From positions 1 to 46,991 of the forward strand of contig NZ_AODK01000002.1 in assembly GCF_000525975.1 (NCBI RefSeq): a stretch of DNA of 46,991 bases, in the 5' to 3' direction. This document shows positions 16,642 through 26,305 of the stretch, one piece after another. The notes below the pieces were generated by a model that saw only the letters and a list, made by a program, of their open reading frames with translations, was not told where the DNA came from and did no database searches. The position numbers were made by a program, and so were the translations under genes. Position 1 is the first letter of the stretch. Every line of letters starts with the position of its first letter. Origin of the DNA: Listeria rocourtiae FSL F6-920. Its GTDB lineage: Bacteria; Bacillota; Bacilli; Lactobacillales; Listeriaceae.

Positions 16642-17958
16642 TTATTTCGTAGTCGTTCCTTTTAAATTTACCGGATATTTACCACTAAATTTGTTACTGT
16701 TCAGTTTCAAAATATTAATTTTAGGAATCGTTGGTGCCTTTTCGCGTAGAAAAAATGCCTTTTTAGAGATAACACTACCAGCACGAGGTTTTATCGTATT
16801 TCCTGTAATTTGTACAAAACCAATCGTTGCCCTGCCCTGCAAACTAAACAAATTTTGATAATTAGCAAGGCCTTTTAGAATGAATTGATTTCCTTGGATG
16901 GTCAGCCGGTTCACTCTTCCAATCAGGATTGTATCGTAGTTCGCAGGTGCAGTATCTGTGTCTATTTTATTATTTGAAAAGTTGAGTTGTTGCACAGTAT
17001 AGGCTGTATTGTTGCGCCATGCAATAATCGCTGGACGTAGCTTTGTTTTTTCATTTTTGATGGTATTATTCGTCACTTCTACACTTCTTGTTGTACCATT
17101 GATTGCAATGAATTTGTTTAGAACATTGTATGCACGGTTATTCGTGATTTTGAAGTTTCCACCAGAGAGAACAATGCCTTCGTCAGGAGAATTCGTGTTT
17201 TTTGTCTTGTTGAAGTCATTATTGTAAATGTTCGCTACAGGGATATTTAGCAGATATAGACTATTATCAACGACAGCATTAAACACGTTATTGTAAACGT
17301 TAAATTTACTTATCCTATTGCCATTTACGACGATTGCTTGGTTTACTTTTGTAAATTCATTGTTGGAAATTGTATAATTGTCACCGAAATTTCCTTGGAT
17401 GGTAATGCAACGATTTAGCTCGTTTAGAACTCTGCCATATTGGTAGCCATTATTTATAAAGCGGTTATTTTGAATGATTATATTCTTGCTATCCGTGAAG
17501 CAAATAGAACTATCCACCGCTCGCCAGCCATATGTTTTAGAGTAGCCTGTGAAAAAACAGTTTTCTACGATGATATTAGTATTTTGATAAAAGTTTACAG
17601 CTCCTCTCCCAATTAATGCTAAATCAAAATGAACGTTCTTGATGGCAATATTGTCGATACCAGCCTGATAGTGAAGTAAGGAGGGCGTCTCTGCATTTCC
17701 ATATCCTTTGAAGTTCGCCTTAATAACAGAACCACCTACCGCCCCTTGAATGCTACATCTCACATTCTTAATTGGCTCATTCACGACATAGGTAACTTCT
17801 TTTTTACTTTTTAAAATGAGTTTGCCACTACCGGCCTTTTCGATCAGCGGCTTAAGATCGACAATACTAGCAGATTTTACATTGACTGAAGAACCTAAAC
17901 AAACGAAATAGAGTATAGTGAACAGCAAAGTAATGCCTAATAAATAAAATTTTTTCAA
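16642..17958 (-). CDS. Secreted right-handed beta-helix repeat protein
   Basis: A protein of 438 residues with an N-terminal signal peptide (MKKFYLLGITLLFTILYF, cleavage around VKSA-S). The body is made of repeated short strands with asparagine ladders (IIVENCFF, IIIQNNRF, YTISNNEF, FNVYNNVF, VEVTNNTI), the pattern of a parallel beta-helix as in pectate lyase-like and carbohydrate-binding proteins. The start is TTG 17958 behind AAGGGGGGAG. No wall anchor is visible, so it is probably released. The specific function is unknown; polysaccharide binding or cleavage is possible. It is divergent from xylR. Confidence 0.75.
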   Translation of the reverse strand: MKKFYLLGITLLFTILYFVCLGSSVNVKSASIVDLKPLIEKAGSGKLILKSKKEVTYVVNEPIKNVRCSIQGAVGGSVIKANFKGYGNAETPSLLHYQAGIDNIAIKNVHFDLALIGRGAVNFYQNTNIIVENCFFTGYSKTYGWRAVDSSICFTDSKNIIIQNNRFINNGYQYGRVLNELNRCITIQGNFGDNYTISNNEFTKVNQAIVVNGNRISKFNVYNNVFNAVVDNSLYLLNIPVANIYNNDFNKTKNTNSPDEGIVLSGGNFKITNNRAYNVLNKFIAINGTTRSVEVTNNTIKNEKTKLRPAIIAWRNNTAYTVQQLNFSNNKIDTDTAPANYDTILIGRVNRLTIQGNQFILKGLANYQNLFSLQGRATIGFVQITGNTIKPRAGSVISKKAFFLREKAPTIPKINILKLNSNKFSGKYPVNLKGTTTK

Positions 17959-18090
17959 TATCGCTCCCCCCTTACATATTTTTAATGGACGTCATGATCT
18001 TATGTATTAGTCAGTTCCCCAAAAACGGTAATAAAAAACTAATAATTATTATAATGATACATAAATAACTTTTTTCACTTAATGTCTTAT

Positions 18091-18119
18091 TAGACAAACC
18101 CCTATTTTACAGCTACAAT
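18091..18119 (+). promoter_or_regulatory. Promoter of xylR
   Basis: TAGACA (18091-18096), 17 bases, TACAAT (18114-18119), 26 bases before the start codon. Confidence 0.6.
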
Positions 18120-18145
18120 AGATAAGAGAATAAGGAGGTACCGCC

Positions 18146-19300
18146 ATGTTTGCAAATCGAACAGGGATTAGAGAATCCAATGAACGCACGGTTTTGAGTG
18201 TCATCGTTAACGACGGTCCTCTTTCACGCGCGAACCTTTCTGAAAAAATCGGTCTAAATAAAGCTAGCGTTTCCGCAATCGTCAAGAAACTAATCGAACA
18301 GAACTTAATTAAAGAAACCGGTATCGGCGAAAGTACCGTTCAAGGTGGCCGCAAACCGATTATGCTCGAACTAAATAAAGCTGCGGGTTTCGGGATTAGT
18401 ATGGATATTGGCTACGATTACATTGATACAATGGTTCACTATTTAGATGGCACAATTCAAAAACGAAAATTACTCCCTTTTCATACTATCCAAAAAGCAA
18501 CAATTATTGCTAAATTAGTCACCATCATCCAAGAAATCACTGCCAAGCTACCAAAATCGCCTTTTGGCATCGTTGGTCTAACTATCGCGATTCATGGCGT
18601 CATCCACGATAATCAGATTATCTTCACACCAGCCTATGATTTCACTGATTTTCCATTAGTAGAAGAACTTCGAAAACACGTCGACTATCCTGTCTTCTTG
18701 GAGAATGAAGCCAACCTACTAGCAATGAGTGAACACGCCAAAAATCGACAAGATAGCAATCTTGTCTGCATCAGTATCCATGCCGGTGTCGGTGCTGGCA
18801 TCATGATGAACGATACTCTGTATACTGGTGAAAATGGCTTGAGCGGTGAGATTGGCCACATGATTGTTCAGGCGAATGGTAATGCTTGTACATGTGGCGG
18901 AAAAGGCTGCCTCGAAACCTACAGTTCTGAAAAAGTCATTTTAGACGCGTACCGTGAGATTTCCAAAAATCCCAAAGCCATCATCCCTGATTTATATCGC
19001 GCCTACACTGCAAACGATTCAATCGCTTTAAAATTAATCGCTAATATGGTCGACTACCTAAGCATTGCTGTTCACAACATCATCACGCTCTATAATCCAA
19101 AAGTAATCGCCATCCACAGTGAGATTAGCCGCTTAATTCCTGATTTTCCAGAGAAGATAAAACAGCAATTACCACGTTTAACTGCGCAAAATATCGAAAT
19201 GAAGAAGGTCAGCCTAGGCGAAGAAGCCATTTTATTCGGAGCTTCCGTCGTGACCATTTCCAATTTTTTAGAAATCCCAACGTTTGAACTAAAAAACTAG
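18146..19300 (+). CDS. xylR: ROK-family xylose repressor
   Basis: A protein of 384 residues. Residues 15-60 form a winged helix-turn-helix (LSRANLSEKIGLNKASVSAIV), and the ROK domain follows with the sugar-site segment LENEANLLAMSEH, GAGIMMNDTLYTGENGLSGEIGHM and the zinc motif CTCGGKGC. It would bind the xylA operator and release it on binding xylose. AAGGAGG lies ahead of the ATG. It is separated from xylAB by one gene and reads the opposite way. The name rests on family plus the nearby xylAB and the matching operator. Confidence 0.85.
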   Translation: MFANRTGIRESNERTVLSVIVNDGPLSRANLSEKIGLNKASVSAIVKKLIEQNLIKETGIGESTVQGGRKPIMLELNKAAGFGISMDIGYDYIDTMVHYLDGTIQKRKLLPFHTIQKATIIAKLVTIIQEITAKLPKSPFGIVGLTIAIHGVIHDNQIIFTPAYDFTDFPLVEELRKHVDYPVFLENEANLLAMSEHAKNRQDSNLVCISIHAGVGAGIMMNDTLYTGENGLSGEIGHMIVQANGNACTCGGKGCLETYSSEKVILDAYREISKNPKAIIPDLYRAYTANDSIALKLIANMVDYLSIAVHNIITLYNPKVIAIHSEISRLIPDFPEKIKQQLPRLTAQNIEMKKVSLGEEAILFGASVVTISNFLEIPTFELKN

Positions 19301-19305
19301 TATAA

Positions 19306-19347
19306 AAAGGCGCGTTCCCTCTGTCGATAAAAGTAGGTACGCGCCTT
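19306..19347 (+). terminator. Hairpin after xylR
   Basis: AAGGCGCGT and ACGCGCCTT form a perfect 9-bp stem with a long loop; only a weak T-rich tail follows. Confidence 0.5.
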
Positions 19348-19366
19348 CCATTTATATAGAACTGTA

Positions 19367-19823
19367 TCAATAAACGTCCATCACTTCAAACCGCTGGCAC
19401 ACCAACAATAAATCTGGCGTGAATGCAAGTCCATACTGCCCCAACTCCCACGTAAAAAAACCTCACGTGTCCGTCATACCAGTACTCATAACTCAAATCG
19501 CCTTCTCCCTCTGCGCTTGCAAAGTCCCGCGCCACCTCATTCATTTTCACCAATTCGACTTCGGTATATCGGATAATCGCCAATGGTTCATTTTTGCCAT
19601 TCAAAACGATATTGTATTCACCAACTTGCGGAATTGCCTCTCCCTCTATTTCATGAATGCGATGTGCCGCACATGTAGCTGTTTTAACGCCATCCACAAC
19701 AAGCGCGCCTAAGTTGTCCGCCATTTCAGCTCCATCACCAAACGCCCATGCTGCTGGACACGCAGAATCCAATCCGTTCTTTTTAGCAAACGTTTCCCAG
19801 TATGATTCAATCAACACAAACAT
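19367..19823 (-). CDS. ASCH-domain protein (3' frameshift)
   Basis: A soluble protein of about 150 residues with the ASCH fold, a PUA-like domain thought to bind RNA or act on nucleic-acid components. The diagnostic segments are GVKTATCAA (near residue 48) and the acidic ARDFASAEGEGDLSYEYW. As read, the C-terminus after VRFF is abnormal. Removing one base from the run of seven A at 19454-19460 gives the usual ending TWELGQYGLAFTPDLLLVCQRFEV and a stop at 19367. The gene is unrelated to xylose use as far as I can tell. Confidence 0.8.
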
Positions 19824-19893
19824 CCCCTTCTCCTATTTCTGCAAATAGTATAACATATTCTGTTTTTTCTCCAAAACCAATAATACATAATAA

Positions 19894-19926
19894 AAAGCCA
19901 AGTCGCATAAAACTGGACTTGGCTTT
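19894..19926 (-). terminator. Terminator of the xylAB operon
   Basis: AAAGCCAAGTC and GACTTGGCTTT form a perfect 11-bp stem, with TTTTTATTA following on the minus strand, 6 bases after the xylB stop. Confidence 0.9.
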
Positions 19927-19931
19927 AACAT

Positions 19932-21416
19932 CTAATTTAATCGTTCGCAAATTGGCTTTGTAGCTGGGTAAATCGCTTGATACGTCGCATAAAAACCGTC
20001 ATATTTTGCATGATTCGCCATATTTGGCTCAAACGTCGCTTTCTTCTTAATAAAGGCTGGAACTGCACTCGATAAGTCAGAGAATATGCCACTTCCAACA
20101 GCAGCAATCATCGCCGCACCTAATGCTGGGCCTTGTTCGCTTGCCAACGTCTCAATTGTCACACCTAAAATATCCGCCTGCATTTGAAGCCAGTCCTTGT
20201 TCTGCGCTCCGCCACCGGTTGAAATAACCGCTGTAAAATGCTTCTGTGCACGCGTCTCCATTAAATGCATCGAATCCCGCAATGAAAACGTAATTCCCTC
20301 CAGCACCGCTTTTGCAAAATGAGTTCGCGTATGACGCGCATCGATGCCAATAAAACTACCTCGAATTTTGCTATCCGCATAAGGCGTTCTCTCCCCGACA
20401 ATGTACGGCGTGAACAGCAAACCATCAGCACCAACTGGGATATCCTTAATCCCATCCAGCAACTCCACATAGCTCTCGCCAGGTGCAAACTGCTCCTTGA
20501 ACCAGCTCAAACTATAACCCGCTGCAAGCGTCACGCCCATCGAATAATATCCATCTGGACTTGCATGGTGAAATAAGTGCAAATCACCTTGATAATCCTT
20601 ATCTGCATCCGATTCGTACGTCAAAAACACACCTGATGTTCCAATACTGAGTAATGCTTTGCCTTCCTCCAAAATTCCTGTTCCGACCGCTGCACACGCA
20701 TTATCCGCGCCACCAGCGAAAACTGGAATCCCACTCGGCAAGCCAGTCATATCCGCTATCTCAGGCAACAATGTTCCAATCTGATCCGTCGAAGCAACTA
20801 AATCCGGACAAATCCCTTCAGAAATCCCGAATGCATCCAGGACCTCCGAGCTCCAAGCCCCTTGTGCCAAATCCAGCAACAATGTTCCCGCTGCATCCGA
20901 ATAATCCATATGCATCGTGCCTGTCAATCGGAATCCAAGATAATCTTTCGGTAATAAAAACTTCGAAACTCGCGTCCAAATCTCCGGCTCATGTTCCTTC
21001 ACCCATAACAGTTTAGGCAATGTGAAACCTTCCAACGCCTTATTTTTCGTAATATCCAGCAGCCGTGACTCGCCCAAAGTCTTCGTAATCGCCTCACACT
21101 GCCTCGTCGTCCGCACATCATTCCACAAAATCGCGCGCCGTAAAACTTCTGCCTTCGCATCTAATAGAACTAGACTATGCATCTGCCCCGAAAAACTGAT
21201 TCCCGCAAGCTCCCGACTCTCCGGGTGCTTCCCTATCTCCGTAGCCGCAAACACAAACGCATCAAACCAATCACTCGGATTCTGCTCACTAAAGCCAGCC
21301 TGATCCGCAAAAATCGGATATTCCGCAGAAGCCTCCGCAACTTTTTCACCATTTTCCGCAAAAAGCACCGCCTTCAGCGCACTCGTACCTAAATCAACAC
21401 CCAGTACATATTTCAT
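19932..21416 (-). CDS. xylB: Xylulokinase
   Basis: A FGGY-family kinase of 494 residues that phosphorylates D-xylulose to xylulose 5-phosphate, the entry to the pentose phosphate pathway. It starts with the phosphate-1 motif GVDLGTSALKAV, includes FSGQMHSLV (typical of xylulokinase) and the FGGY signature ISTGGGAQNKDWLQMQADIL near residue 400. It starts 17 bases after xylA. Confidence 0.95.
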   Translation of the reverse strand: MKYVLGVDLGTSALKAVLFAENGEKVAEASAEYPIFADQAGFSEQNPSDWFDAFVFAATEIGKHPESRELAGISFSGQMHSLVLLDAKAEVLRRAILWNDVRTTRQCEAITKTLGESRLLDITKNKALEGFTLPKLLWVKEHEPEIWTRVSKFLLPKDYLGFRLTGTMHMDYSDAAGTLLLDLAQGAWSSEVLDAFGISEGICPDLVASTDQIGTLLPEIADMTGLPSGIPVFAGGADNACAAVGTGILEEGKALLSIGTSGVFLTYESDADKDYQGDLHLFHHASPDGYYSMGVTLAAGYSLSWFKEQFAPGESYVELLDGIKDIPVGADGLLFTPYIVGERTPYADSKIRGSFIGIDARHTRTHFAKAVLEGITFSLRDSMHLMETRAQKHFTAVISTGGGAQNKDWLQMQADILGVTIETLASEQGPALGAAMIAAVGSGIFSDLSSAVPAFIKKKATFEPNMANHAKYDGFYATYQAIYPATKPICERLN

Positions 21417-21433
21417 TTGTCATGCCCACCTTC

Positions 21434-22741
21434 TTAGAATAAAAAGTCGTTCAAGCGCGATTTCACAAACTCCAAACGCGTTGAAGTATTTGTGATTTGA
21501 TCATTCTCCATCGCATACTTACTAAGCGAATGAAAATCCATTTTGCCAGCCACAATATCCGCGCCCACGCCTGTTTTAAAACTAGCATAACGATCCGCAA
21601 CCAAATTATCCAAGAAGCCAGCTTCCTTCATACGAGCCGCTGCTTTCAAACCACGCGCAAACGTATCCATGCCAGCAATATGTGCCAAGAACAAATCATC
21701 CATCTCAAACGAAGCCCGTCGTACTTTTGCATCAAAATTCACGCCCCCACGGCCAATACCACCATTCTCCAAAATCTGATGCATTGCCAGCGTCACCGCA
21801 TATAAATCCGTAGGGAACTCATCTGTATCCCAACCAAGCAACAAATCGCCTTGATTCGCGTCAATCGATCCCAGCGCCCCGTAACAACGCGCCACATTTA
21901 ACTCATGATCAAACGTATGCCCCGCAAGCGTTGCGTGATTCGCTTCCAAATTCAGCTTGAAACCCTTCGCTAAATCATATTTTTGCAAGAAAGCCATCGT
22001 TGTTGCCGCATCAAAATCATACTGATGCTTCGAAGGCTCTTTCGGTTTTGGCTCAATCAAGAACTGTGCATCAAAGCCAATTTCACGCGCATAATCCTTC
22101 GCCATGTGGAAGAAGCGCGCAATATTATCTTGCTCCAAGCCCATATCCGTATTAAGTAACGACTCGTAGCCCTCACGTCCGCCCCAGAACACATAGTTTT
22201 CTCCACCGAGTTCCTTACCAACTTCAAGCGCTTTCTTCACTTGCGCTGCAGCATAAGCAAACACATCCGCATTACTCGTTGACGCCGCACCGTGCACATA
22301 ACGCGGATTCGAAAACATATTCGCCGTATTCCAAAGCAATTTCACACCAGTTGCCTCTTGTTGCTCCTTCAATAATTTCACAATCACATCTTGATTCTTA
22401 AACGACTCAGCCAAGCTCGCTCCCTCAGGCGCAATATCCACATCGTGAAAACAGTAAAAAGGTACACCAAGCTTCGTGAAGAACTCAAACCCAGCTTCCA
22501 CTCGATTTTTCGCCGTTTCCAAAGGGTCATTCGTCAACCACGTCCGCTGGTTCGTCGCCATACCAAACGGATCAGAACCATCCTGCGTCAACGTATGCCA
22601 ATAAGCCACTGCAAAACGCAAATGCTCCTTCATCGGCTTCCCTAAAACAATCTCGTCTGCATTATAATGTCTAAAAGCAAAAGGATTATCCGATTTTGCA
22701 CCTTCAAATTCAATTTTATTCACATTTGGAAAATAGCTCAT
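21434..22741 (-). CDS. xylA: Xylose isomerase
   Basis: A protein of 435 residues that interconverts D-xylose and D-xylulose. The metal- and substrate-binding signatures are present: [31 protein letters not shown] and [18 protein letters not shown]. The ATG at 22741 ([14 protein letters not shown]) is chosen over an in-frame upstream start at 22780 because GAGGAGG lies 9 bases before it and the operator would fall within the longer frame. Confidence 0.96.
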   Translation of the reverse strand: MSYFPNVNKIEFEGAKSDNPFAFRHYNADEIVLGKPMKEHLRFAVAYWHTLTQDGSDPFGMATNQRTWLTNDPLETAKNRVEAGFEFFTKLGVPFYCFHDVDIAPEGASLAESFKNQDVIVKLLKEQQEATGVKLLWNTANMFSNPRYVHGAASTSNADVFAYAAAQVKKALEVGKELGGENYVFWGGREGYESLLNTDMGLEQDNIARFFHMAKDYAREIGFDAQFLIEPKPKEPSKHQYDFDAATTMAFLQKYDLAKGFKLNLEANHATLAGHTFDHELNVARCYGALGSIDANQGDLLLGWDTDEFPTDLYAVTLAMHQILENGGIGRGGVNFDAKVRRASFEMDDLFLAHIAGMDTFARGLKAAARMKEAGFLDNLVADRYASFKTGVGADIVAGKMDFHSLSKYAMENDQITNTSTRLEFVKSRLNDFLF

Positions 22742-22764
22742 ATTCTTCTTCCTCCTCAGGTTGG

Positions 22765-22784
22765 TTAGTTTTGCAAACAAACTA
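22765..22784. promoter_or_regulatory. XylR operator
   Basis: TTAGTTTTGCAAACAAACTA has TAGTTT/AAACTA half-sites, the form of the XylR operator of Bacillus. It lies between the -10 box and the xylA ribosome site. Confidence 0.75.
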
Positions 22785-22794
22785 TATAAACATC

Positions 22795-22823
22795 ATATTA
22801 GTGCAACAACAGATTTTTGTCAA
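22795..22823 (-). promoter_or_regulatory. Promoter of xylAB
   Basis: Minus strand TTGACA (22818-22823), 17 bases, TAATAT (22795-22800): a near-consensus sigma-A promoter. Confidence 0.85.
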
Positions 22824-22832
22824 GCGCTTGCA
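22818..22832. promoter_or_regulatory. Probable CcpA (cre) site over the xylAB -35 box
   Basis: TGCAAGCGCTTGACA contains the palindromic cre core AAGCGCTT and overlaps the -35 element, a usual arrangement for glucose repression. Confidence 0.65.
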
Positions 22833-22833
22833 T

Positions 22834-22869
22834 TGTTGGGACTGTATGAACAAAGTGAATTACAGTCCC
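22834..22869. repeat. 11-bp perfect inverted repeat upstream of xylA
   Basis: TTGGGACTGTA and TACAGTCCCAA are separated by 14 bases just upstream of the xylAB promoter. There is no T run, so it does not look like a terminator. Function unknown; an operator is possible. Confidence 0.5.
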
Positions 22870-22931
22870 AATATGCATGTGAGTGCAACGAGCATGTAAT
22901 CCTTCCCGGCTGTTCGACACAACACTAGACA

Positions 22932-23002
22932 AAAAAACATCGCCTACAACTTATTTCTCTATCTCTATTTACGATAGAAAAACAGTTGTAGCCCGATGTA
23001 AC
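22932..23002 (-). terminator. Long hairpin terminator after the MATE gene
   Basis: On the minus strand an approximately 15-bp near-perfect stem (ACATCGGGCTACAACT with AGTTGTAGGCGATGT) is followed by TTTTTTT. The loop contains a smaller hairpin. Confidence 0.8.
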
Positions 23003-23042
23003 TCGATATTTTTTTCATGATTATTTATCTCAAACCCATCTT

Positions 23043-24395
23043 TTAAACCATTTCCGGATTTTTAAACAATCCGCGCCACGTTCGTAGCATAATAATCAAA
23101 CATACGGTAAACGCCCCAACATCTGCAAGTGGGAAGGCATACCAAACCCCATCCAAGCCCCAGAAACTAGGCAAAACGAGGAGTAACGGAATTAAGCAGA
23201 TAATCTGCCGCATTAGCGAAATCACAAATGAAATCCGTGCCCTTCCAAGCGCTTGGTACAATCCTCCACAAACAATCTGAAAACCGATCGTTGGAGCTGC
23301 TAACAAGACAACTTGTACTGCATGCGCTCCATCTTTTAGTAATTGTTTATCATCCGTAAAGACGCTGACCAATAAATCTGGAAATAGCTCGACAACAGCA
23401 AAAGCAACGATAGACATCACGGTTGCTGCAACAATAGACAGCTTCACCGCTTTTATCACACGCTTATACTCCCGCGCGCCGTAGTTGAAGCCCACAATTG
23501 GTTGCATCCCCTGCGTCACACCATTAATCGGCATAATCATGAATGATGCGATTCTATTCGCCACACCATAAGCCGCAATCGCCATCGTCCCGCCGTGTAT
23601 ATTGAGCATCCAGTTCACAGATATCGATACAATACTTCCCGCCGACATCATAATAAACGATGGAAACCCAATCGCCATAATACTTCCCGATAGCTTCCAA
23701 TCGATATGGAATCGAAACCCTTTTAACGTTAGCGAACTTTTCCCTGATAGGAAGTAGATGAGCAACCAAACCGCGCCAACTGCTTGCGCTATCAATGTTG
23801 CAAAAGCGGAACCACGAATTCCCATATCTAGACCCATAATAAAAATTGGATTCAAAATCATATTCAAAACTGCCGAAATAATCATTGTCAACATCGCAAT
23901 TTTAGCATTTCCCTCTGAACGAACAATGTTATTCATCGCCATCGCAAACGTTTGGAAAACCGACCCTAGCAACAAAATTTGCAAGAAATCTTTCGCGTAC
24001 TGATGGATTTCTGGTGTTGCACCAAACATTGTCACAAGCGGATCAAGGAAAATAAACGTGATAATTGCCAGCACTAAACTCGAAATGACAACCAGCCAAA
24101 TCACCTGATGATACACCCGGTTCGCTTCCTCACCCTTTCCAGCACCGAGAGCTCGCGAAATAATCGATGCACCCCCGATTCCGAACATTGCCGCCATCGC
24201 CATCATAATCATCTGCACTGGAAATGCAATCGAAAGCGCCGCAACCCCAAGTGACCCAACACCTCGCGCCACGAAAATCGTATCAACAATGTTATACATA
24301 CCCATCACGAACATTCCGACAAATGCAGGAACTGACAAGCGCCACATCAACGAACCAATTTTATCTTCACCCAGTCGTTTACTCTGCTCCTTCAT
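23043..24395 (-). CDS. MATE-family efflux transporter
   Basis: A protein of 450 residues with 12 membrane helices in two similar halves, typical of Na+/H+-driven multidrug exporters. It starts with a basic segment and SLMWRLSVPAFVGMFVMGMYNIVDTIFVARG, the family's first-helix pattern; MGLDMGIRGSAFATLIAQ marks the end of the first half. It directly follows the MarR gene (the stop and ATG abut at 24395/24396), so the regulator most likely controls it. Substrates unknown. Confidence 0.9.
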   Translation of the reverse strand: MKEQSKRLGEDKIGSLMWRLSVPAFVGMFVMGMYNIVDTIFVARGVGSLGVAALSIAFPVQMIMMAMAAMFGIGGASIISRALGAGKGEEANRVYHQVIWLVVISSLVLAIITFIFLDPLVTMFGATPEIHQYAKDFLQILLLGSVFQTFAMAMNNIVRSEGNAKIAMLTMIISAVLNMILNPIFIMGLDMGIRGSAFATLIAQAVGAVWLLIYFLSGKSSLTLKGFRFHIDWKLSGSIMAIGFPSFIMMSAGSIVSISVNWMLNIHGGTMAIAAYGVANRIASFMIMPINGVTQGMQPIVGFNYGAREYKRVIKAVKLSIVAATVMSIVAFAVVELFPDLLVSVFTDDKQLLKDGAHAVQVVLLAAPTIGFQIVCGGLYQALGRARISFVISLMRQIICLIPLLLVLPSFWGLDGVWYAFPLADVGAFTVCLIIMLRTWRGLFKNPEMV

Positions 24396-24842
24396 CTACT
24401 CATCCGCCTTCTCATAATTTTGCACATTATCCGCCATTCGAAGTAACAACTGCAATAACTGCTCCTGCTCCTCTTCTGAAAACCCCTTTGTCAAAATCCC
24501 AGACCAGTCCATCATTGTTTCCTCAATAAAAGGCTGTACCGCCTTCCCTTTTTCCGTCAAGTAAATCCGATGTTTCCGTTTATCTTGCTGATTCACTTCC
24601 CGACGAATCATGCCCAGATCCTCCAAGCGCTGAATATGTCTTGCCACATTCGCCTTATCAACCATAAAACGCTTCACAATCTCATCCTGCGACAAACCAT
24701 CATGATGATAAAGCGTCGTAATGTAACGTAATTGCCCAACTCCTAAACCATATTCTTTCAATCGATTTAATTTAAATGTATTTCCACACCGATTCACAAT
24801 GGACATCGATTTTGCGATAATTTCATATTTTTTTGCCATCAT
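24396..24842 (-). CDS. MarR-family transcriptional regulator
   Basis: A protein of 148 residues: helix-turn-helix around LSQDEIVKRFMVDKANVARHIQRLEDLGMI with the wing REVNQQDKRKHRIYLTEKG, the MarR signature. It is expected to act as a dimer and repress itself and the MATE pump until a ligand binds. A small palindrome lies at its likely transcription start. Confidence 0.9.
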   Translation of the reverse strand: MMAKKYEIIAKSMSIVNRCGNTFKLNRLKEYGLGVGQLRYITTLYHHDGLSQDEIVKRFMVDKANVARHIQRLEDLGMIRREVNQQDKRKHRIYLTEKGKAVQPFIEETMMDWSGILTKGFSEEEQEQLLQLLLRMADNVQNYEKADE

Positions 24843-24867
24843 TCGCCTCTTCTCTAACCTTCAAATG

Positions 24868-24894
24868 GTTGCGACATCAACTATACTCATTATA
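24868..24894 (-). promoter_or_regulatory. MarR promoter -10 with candidate operator
   Basis: Minus strand TATAAT at 24889-24894; GTTG-N6-CAAC at 24868-24881 lies at the start point, fitting autorepression. The -35 box is weak. Confidence 0.45.
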
Positions 24895-24980
24895 GCGAAT
24901 AAAGACACATCCCGCAATCAAATTTGACTTTATCAAGCAGTTTTGACACAATAAATAGAGTAGAAAGCGAGGTTAACATA

Positions 24981-25860
24981 ATGTTGATAAAAAAACTAAA
25001 AGAGCGCTATCCCGACCTTACATATTCCGAAAAACCGTTAAAAATAAATACAACACATCTCTTCTTTTATGAAAACCCTTACTATTTTGCGATTCCTAAG
25101 AAAACGCTAACATCAGAAGAGCAAGCCTTATTGCAAAGTCTTTTCCAAGCACCCGCTCCGGTTTTCAAGAACGAACAATTAACAGAATGGCACACCTTAT
25201 TATTCACACAAGAAGATGTCATAATCCATCCAGAGAACAATTCTTTCCGCATCATTCAATTCCAAATTCAATCCACGTCACTCTCAAAAAAAAATACTAC
25301 TCGAATGGCAAAAGGCACTGGTCAGCTTTTTCGCACAAGATACAGAGCTTATTATGCTCACCGAAGATTATGGCATCTTGATTGAAAAAATAGCCGGTTC
25401 TCTACTTGGCGAAGATGAGCTTGACGCTATCGCAACAACGCTAGAAAGTGATTTTTATATCCAAGTACACTTTTTTATGGGCTTATTCCACGAAAAAAAT
25501 GCCTTACTTCGCGACCTATTCGCCGAGGAACAACGCCTATTCCGCCAAAATTCTAATCAACTCGTCCAAACCGTCGAATCCAATTGTTTACCAATGATAG
25601 CAGCACAGTTGACCAACAGTTTATTAGCCCAGGAAATCAGTCGGCTTTTCGAGAAAGATGAGACGTGGAAGCCACTCATCAAAGCGCTCTGGGAGAATCA
25701 AGGCAATTTAAGCATGACCGCAAAAGCTTTATTCATGCACCGAAACACGATGCAATACCGCATCGACAAATTTCAAGAATTAACAAACCTCTCCCTCCGA
25801 AAAACAGATGGCTTACTTTTCGCTTACCTGAGCTGTCTTCTTTTTGAAACAACAGAATAA
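24981..25860 (+). CDS. PucR/CdaR-like transcriptional regulator (frameshifted)
   Basis: A regulator of about 292 residues. The N-terminal 110 residues are a sensor-type domain I cannot name. The C-terminus has the PucR-type helix-turn-helix WENQGNLSMTAKALFMHRNTMQYRIDKFQELTNL. The frame breaks in a run of nine A at 25286-25294. Removing one base gives ...LSKKILLEWQKALVSFFAQDTELIMLTEDYG and joins both halves cleanly, so the break is probably a read error. No target is evident, since the downstream region has no obvious operon. Confidence 0.7.
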
Positions 25861-25992
25861 GAAAAATAAGCAAGATATCACGATTCCTGTTCTTACGTTT
25901 AGCCAAGTAATAAGTCGACACAATAGGTAGACCATTTAGGCACATTGAAGAAAGCCTATCTCTTTTTCTGGACAAATGGCTATACTAAAGTG

Positions 25993-26027
25993 GGCATTTT
26001 TTATTACCATATACAATAAAAAATGCC
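25993..26027. terminator. A/T-rich hairpin downstream of the PucR-like gene
   Basis: GGCATTTTTTATT and AATAAAAAATGCC form a perfect 13-bp stem over a 9-base loop, a probable terminator. Confidence 0.55.
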
Positions 26028-26080
26028 AAAACCCTTCGTAAAAAGAGCCTCAGCATTGCTTTAAAAATCACTCATTTTTG

Positions 26081-26236
26081 TGATATACTTAGATGATGCA
26101 AACGAGTTTATGGTGGTTGGCAGCCTTCTTTTTATGAAAGTAGGTGGTGCCTATGTTATTATTCATGGCTTCTCCTGGAAATGACAAAAAATAAAATCCA
26201 CCCATAAGCTTGACGGCTAGGCGGATTTTATTATCT
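26081..26236 (+). ncRNA. Plus-strand RNA with truncated peptide ORF, possible degenerate type I toxin mRNA
   Basis: An extended -10 (TGATATACT, 26081-26089) drives a short transcript ending at the hairpin 26190-26233. It carries one good ribosome site (AGGTGGTG) and a 13-codon ORF at 26153-26194 starting MLLFMASPGN. Known peptides of the SprA/Fst group start similarly (M-L-I/L-F) but are about 30 residues. This ORF ends early and lacks the hydrophobic core, so it looks degenerate. The arrangement, with an opposed strong promoter and overlapping 3' ends, is that of type I toxin-antitoxin loci. Confidence 0.4.
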
Positions 26237-26305
26237 AATACAGCTGTCACCATCTTAAATGGTGTTTGCGCTAGGAAGTCATGTTAGCGCATGGCTTCCT
26301 TTTCT
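26190..26305 (-). ncRNA. Minus-strand structured small RNA (antisense to the truncated peptide RNA)
   Basis: The promoter is excellent: TTGACG (26334-26339), 17 bases, TGC-TATAAT (26311-26319). The predicted RNA of about 110 nt has three hairpins: GGAAGCCATG/CATGACTTCC, CACCAT/GATGGTG and the terminator AATAAAATCCGCC/GGTGGATTTTATT followed by T. It overlaps the 3' end of the plus-strand RNA and would act as its antisense partner. Confidence 0.6.

Noticed and set aside
12990-18150. Prophage or integrative element covering the accessory region
   Set aside because: No integrase, structural phage genes, attachment repeats or tRNA end were found; only separate accessory genes and fossils.
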